Below, one piece after another: positions 60,572-64,000 of a stretch of 64,000 nt of DNA. The stretch spans positions 43,938 through 107,937 of the forward strand of contig CAMASK010000003.1 of NCBI GenBank assembly GCA_945860895.1. The letters run 5' to 3'. Under the pieces are notes generated by a model. That model worked only from the letters and a program-made list of their open reading frames with translations. It ran no database searches and was not told where the DNA came from. The position numbers and the translations under genes were made by a program. The DNA comes from Bacteriovorax stolpii. GTDB lineage: Bacteria > Bdellovibrionota > Bacteriovoracia > Bacteriovoracales > Bacteriovoracaceae. The stretch's first letter is position 1, and each line of letters starts with the position of its first letter.

Positions 60572-63235
60572 TTATTGAAAACTACTTAGAATTTCGTTGA
60601 GAGAAGCAAGTTTATCCATGAAGCCTTGCGCTTTTTCCCTTACCTCTGTGACAACTTCAGTGGGAGCATTTTGCATAAAATTAGCATTATTAATTTTGGC
60701 TTCAACTTTTTTATATTCTGACTGAGTTTTCTCCATATCTTTTTTTATTCGGTTAATTTGCTCATTAATATCGATCAAACCTTCAAGTGGTATAAAAATT
60801 TCAGTATGAGAAGTTGCTAGTGAGGCAGATTTCTTGGGACGCGATGAAGCTTTCTTTCTGATGGTACCAGATTTGACATTTGCCAGGTCTTTTAAAAAAT
60901 GACGAGAGTCGTAGAGGAATTTCGCAAGTTTAGGATCATCAGTAAAAAGACGAACATCAATTTCATCTTTAGGCTTCAGATTAACTGAAGAGCGAATGTT
61001 TCTTACTCCTGAAGTTACTTCAATAAATTTATTCATCAAAATCTGGACGTCAGCATTTCCCAATGCTGGATCGAATTCAACATATTCCTGGCCAATTAAA
61101 AGAGATTTACCGTCTTCCAGATGTGCCCATATTTCTTCAGTAATAAATGGAGTGATAGGATGAAGCAGAATAACAATTTTACGAAAACAGAACTTCAACA
61201 TTGTAGCACGGATGACTTTGGCTTTTTCGTCCTGTCCATAAAGTATGTTCTTAGAAAGTTCAATGTACCATGAACAAAATTTTTCATAAACAAATTGATA
61301 AATTTCAGAACAAGCTTCATCATAGCGATAAAGGTCCATGGACTCATTCATTTTCTTGGCAACGGTGTTCAGTTCCGCAAGAATCCAATTATCATGCAAA
61401 TGCCATTCTGATTTTGTTGGGAGATCCTCTTTAGCCTTTTCAAGATAGGGGTGTATGAATCGGAAAGCATTCCATAATTTGTTGACAAAATTTCTGTAGC
61501 CCTCAATTCTTTCTGGATCGAGATTTAGATCTCTATTGTAACCAGAGCCAGCGGCCAGAGTGAATCTCATGGCATCAGCACCATACTGTTTGATTAATTC
61601 TAAAGGGTCGATGCCATTGCCTAATGACTTACTCATCTTTCGGCCCTGCTTGTCTCTAACTATGGCGTGGATATAGACATCTCTGAAGGGAGCTTTATTT
61701 GTAACCTTCATTCCCATCATCATCATTCTGGCGACCCAGAAAAAGATAATGTCGAATCCGGTTACTAAAGTTGAATTGGGATAAAATTTCTTAAAGCCTT
61801 TAGCCTTCATGGCATTTTCATCTGGCCAACCAAGAGTTGAAAGCGGCCACAGGCCCGATGAAAACCATGTATCCAATACATCTGGATCCTGGAATAAATC
61901 ACTACCTTTACACTCTATACATTCATCTGGAGTTTCTTCTGCTGCCCATTTAGCATTACAATTTTTGCAATAATAAACTGGAATTTGATGACCCCACCAT
62001 AATTGACGGGAAATACACCAGTCCTTGGGATTTCTCAACCACGAGAAGTAAGTATTCTCCCAACCCTTAGGGTAGAAAGTCATTTCGCCATTTTCAACAG
62101 CTCTAACTGCATCGTCGGCCATTTCAGTTGTTTTCAAAAACCACTGTTTTGAAATCATTGGCTCGATAATTTCATCCGATCGTTCACCATGGCCAACGGG
62201 ATGAATGTGTTCTTTTTTCTCAACCAATTTATCTAGTTCAATTAAAATGCGCTCAACTTCTGCTCTGGCATCTTTAGGCTTCATTCCCTTGATTTCAGGT
62301 GCATTGGTATTAAACGTTCCATCTTTATTCAGGATATTGATGATGGCCAAACTATTTCGTTTACCAATTTCAAAGTCGTTGAAGTCATGTCCAGGTGTTA
62401 CTTTTAAACATCCAGTGCCTTTCTCCATATCGACGTGCTCATCTCCAATAATGGGAACTTCTCTATTACAAATAGGGATGATTGCCGTTTTTCCGATCAA
62501 ATCTTTAAATCGCTCGTCATTTGGATTAACGGCAACAGCTGTGTCTCCATAAATAGTCTCAGGGCGAGTTGTGGCCACAATTAATTCAGTGCCAGGCTCT
62601 TCTTTAACTAAATATTTCAAATGGTAAAAAAAACCTTTAACTTCTTTATGCTCAACCTCTGCATCTGAAATAGCAGACTGAAGAGATGGATCCCAGTTAA
62701 CGATGTAATCCGATTGATAAATTAAACCTTCATTGAACAACATGACAAAAAACTTTTTAACAGCCTTATTGGGAATTTCATCCAGAGTAAAAGTCGCGTA
62801 GTCCCAATCAGCTGAGACACCCATTTTCATTTGTTGATTAACGATTTCATTACCGTATTGCTCTTTCCATTCCCAGACTCTTCTGACAAATTCATCACGG
62901 CCAAGATCATGGCGAGTTTTCTTTTCTTGTTTCCATACTAATTTTTCTACTACTGATTGAGTTGAAATGCCGGCGTGATCTGTACCTGGAATCCAAAGAG
63001 TTTCAAATCCCTTCATTCGCTTATAACGAATCAGAGCATCTTGAGTAGTAGCGTCTAGAGCATGTCCCATGTGTAATTTGCCAGTCACGTTGGGTGGCGG
63101 CATAAGGACAGTAAAAGTTTTATTTTGTTTACCGGAGCGCGGTTTGAAACATTGGTTTTTTAACCACACGTCATACCATTTATTTTCAGCTCCTTCTGAG
63201 TCGAAGGTTTTGGGAAGTGCGTTCTCAATTTCCAT
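60572..63235 (-). CDS. valS: Valyl-tRNA synthetase
   Basis: 887 aa. Class I motifs: NVTGKLHMGHALDATTQ (HIGH-type) and GRKMSKSLGNGIDP (KMSKS). The CP1 editing domain (VATTRPETIYGDTAVAVNP) and a zinc-binding CKNC...CIEC insertion are present. The C-terminal coiled coil (IDINEQINRIKKDMEKTQSE) that binds the tRNA is intact. AAAGGATATT precedes the ATG at 63235. Confidence 0.98.
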   Translation of the reverse strand: MEIENALPKTFDSEGAENKWYDVWLKNQCFKPRSGKQNKTFTVLMPPPNVTGKLHMGHALDATTQDALIRYKRMKGFETLWIPGTDHAGISTQSVVEKLVWKQEKKTRHDLGRDEFVRRVWEWKEQYGNEIVNQQMKMGVSADWDYATFTLDEIPNKAVKKFFVMLFNEGLIYQSDYIVNWDPSLQSAISDAEVEHKEVKGFFYHLKYLVKEEPGTELIVATTRPETIYGDTAVAVNPNDERFKDLIGKTAIIPICNREVPIIGDEHVDMEKGTGCLKVTPGHDFNDFEIGKRNSLAIINILNKDGTFNTNAPEIKGMKPKDARAEVERILIELDKLVEKKEHIHPVGHGERSDEIIEPMISKQWFLKTTEMADDAVRAVENGEMTFYPKGWENTYFSWLRNPKDWCISRQLWWGHQIPVYYCKNCNAKWAAEETPDECIECKGSDLFQDPDVLDTWFSSGLWPLSTLGWPDENAMKAKGFKKFYPNSTLVTGFDIIFFWVARMMMMGMKVTNKAPFRDVYIHAIVRDKQGRKMSKSLGNGIDPLELIKQYGADAMRFTLAAGSGYNRDLNLDPERIEGYRNFVNKLWNAFRFIHPYLEKAKEDLPTKSEWHLHDNWILAELNTVAKKMNESMDLYRYDEACSEIYQFVYEKFCSWYIELSKNILYGQDEKAKVIRATMLKFCFRKIVILLHPITPFITEEIWAHLEDGKSLLIGQEYVEFDPALGNADVQILMNKFIEVTSGVRNIRSSVNLKPKDEIDVRLFTDDPKLAKFLYDSRHFLKDLANVKSGTIRKKASSRPKKSASLATSHTEIFIPLEGLIDINEQINRIKKDMEKTQSEYKKVEAKINNANFMQNAPTEVVTEVREKAQGFMDKLASLNEILSSFQ

Positions 63236-63442
63236 GGAATAATATCCTTTAAAATTCTAGCTTTAATTCGCCATAGTATACAAAAAGCAGCATGAAAAAG
63301 TAACTTTTAGCACGGGATTTTTTAATATCTTGCATGTTGTCAGGAAGTACTATCCTGAGAAAAGTCTTTCAAAAGCATGATTTAGATCAACTTCATAATT
63401 CGATCAGAGAGCTATTTTCATATTAACTCAAAGGGAGATTTT

Positions 63443-64000
63443 ATGAAATTAGCATTATTCTTATTACTTTTTTCTTTATCCGTTTTCGCTCAACCTGTAA
63501 TTATCTCTGCCCCAGTTGAACACCCCTACGTTCCAACCGGTTTTGACAGCAATGATTCAGTTGAAGTTATAGTAACTGGTAATTTTCCTAATGCCTGTTA
63601 CTCTCGCAACAATGTCGAAGTAAAAATGACTGGTGATATTATCGACATCAAAGTGACCTCAATATCTCCTGGTAAGCTAAAGAAGTTGTGTCAGTTGGAA
63701 ATCTTCAAGGGGGTAACTATGAAGTAAGAGTCAATCAAAATAGCCAAGCTGCTATTTGTGAAACTCTCTCTGTTGCTGAAGCCTCATCAAATTCAGTTGA
63801 TGATAATATTTATGCAGCAATTGAATGGGTTGAGAAAACTTCTGAAAATGAAGTAATTCTTCATGGATGGCGTTACAGTGATTGTATGGTTTTAGATCAA
63901 GTTAAAATTGCAAGTAATAACAAAGATACCCTTTCAGTTTTACCAATAATGAAACAAATACGTGAGCATTGCCCGATGAAAGGAATGCCAGTTTCTTATC
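63443..64000 (+). pseudogene. Frameshifted secreted protein, runs off the window
   Basis: The ATG at 63443 (AGGGAG upstream) opens a signal peptide (about 1-17, ending SVFA) and a mature start PVIISAPVEHPYVPTGFDS. After SPGKL (near 63680) the reading frame stops at 63725-63727. One extra base near 63680 joins it to KEVVSVGNLQGGNYEVRVN, which stays open to the window end. Codon use and composition continue smoothly across the junction. Could be an inactivated gene, an error or a slippage site. No family recognised. Confidence 0.6.

Noticed and set aside
1..64000. CRISPR arrays, tRNA or rRNA genes, insertion sequences, integrases
   Set aside because: No regularly spaced direct repeats with spacers, no tRNA-like cloverleaf or transposase-type frame was found by reading.

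Overview
The window is visibly AT-rich, tightly packed DNA from a flagellated Gram-negative bacterium. A Bdellovibrionota member of the Bacteriovorax/Peredibacter/Bacteriovoracales type fits best. The reasons are a proteobacteria-like flagellar operon, a free-standing mreC-mreD-mrdA-rodA operon, many small secreted proteins of unknown family, a large stock of exported hydrolases, and a MinD-type ATPase paired with a J-domain/RodZ-HTH protein. This assignment is inference from gene content; no rRNA or tRNA is present to confirm it. No CRISPR array, insertion sequence, prophage or integrase was seen.

Layout. 1-12.4 kb: flagellar basal body, export ATPase and hook genes, all on +: a Fis-type regulator with a decayed AAA+ domain, flgB-flgC-fliE-fliF-fliG-fliH-fliI-fliJ-motE-like, then fliK-flgD-(FlgD/FlgE-linked small protein)-flgE, closed by a strong terminator. 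12.4-15 kb: two small secreted proteins, then ppiD and a ferredoxin on -. 15-19.6 kb: the rod-elongation operon. 19.7-24.1 kb: a MarR regulator, then on - an operon of glutaredoxin, HD phosphohydrolase, an unknown membrane-anchored protein, a DUF350-like membrane protein and a cysteine-less rhodanese. 24.1-27.6 kb: a histone-H1-like Lys/Ala repeat protein with an acidic tail, and a very large TadE/G-like protein. 27.9-30.2 kb: a zinc-ribbon membrane protein, ssb and an HD-GYP protein. 30.3-33.7 kb: gap-pgk-tpiA-secG on -. 33.9-35.7 kb: a YhaM-like OB-HD protein and an SDR. 35.7-36.6 kb: a decayed PQQ-sugar-dehydrogenase gene. 36.6-41.8 kb: a six-gene - operon (MinD-like ATPase, J-HTH protein, rluD, pgeF, VKOR-DsbA fusion, tatD). 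42-43 kb: a CTP-dependent lipid kinase-like membrane protein and a secreted protein. 43-47.8 kb: leuS, a papain-like secreted protein and two secreted proteins, one preceded by a good sigma-54-type promoter. 47.9-50.8 kb: def-MATE-prolyl hydroxylase-HIT. 50.9-54.9 kb: a secreted nuclease-like protein, an aminotransferase, a frameshifted secreted gene and fumC. 54.9-60.5 kb: a DUF962 protein and a cluster of exported enzymes (PLA2-like, penicillin acylase-like, protein-glutaminase-like, lysyl-oxidase-like) with small proteins between. 60.5-64 kb: valS and a frameshifted secreted gene that runs off the end.

How it fits together. The first third builds two envelope-spanning machines, the flagellum and the elongasome. 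The middle is housekeeping metabolism plus an operon that may link a positioning-type ATPase to chaperone/HTH biology and disulfide formation. The last third is dominated by secreted proteins, several with recognisable catalytic residues, as expected for a predator or a degrader of other cells. Three genes carry frameshift-type lesions (about 36.08, 53.25 and 63.68 kb). The first also has a stop codon, a deletion and a lost 5' end, so it is truly dead. The other two have a single lesion each and could be slippage, strain variation or sequencing error.
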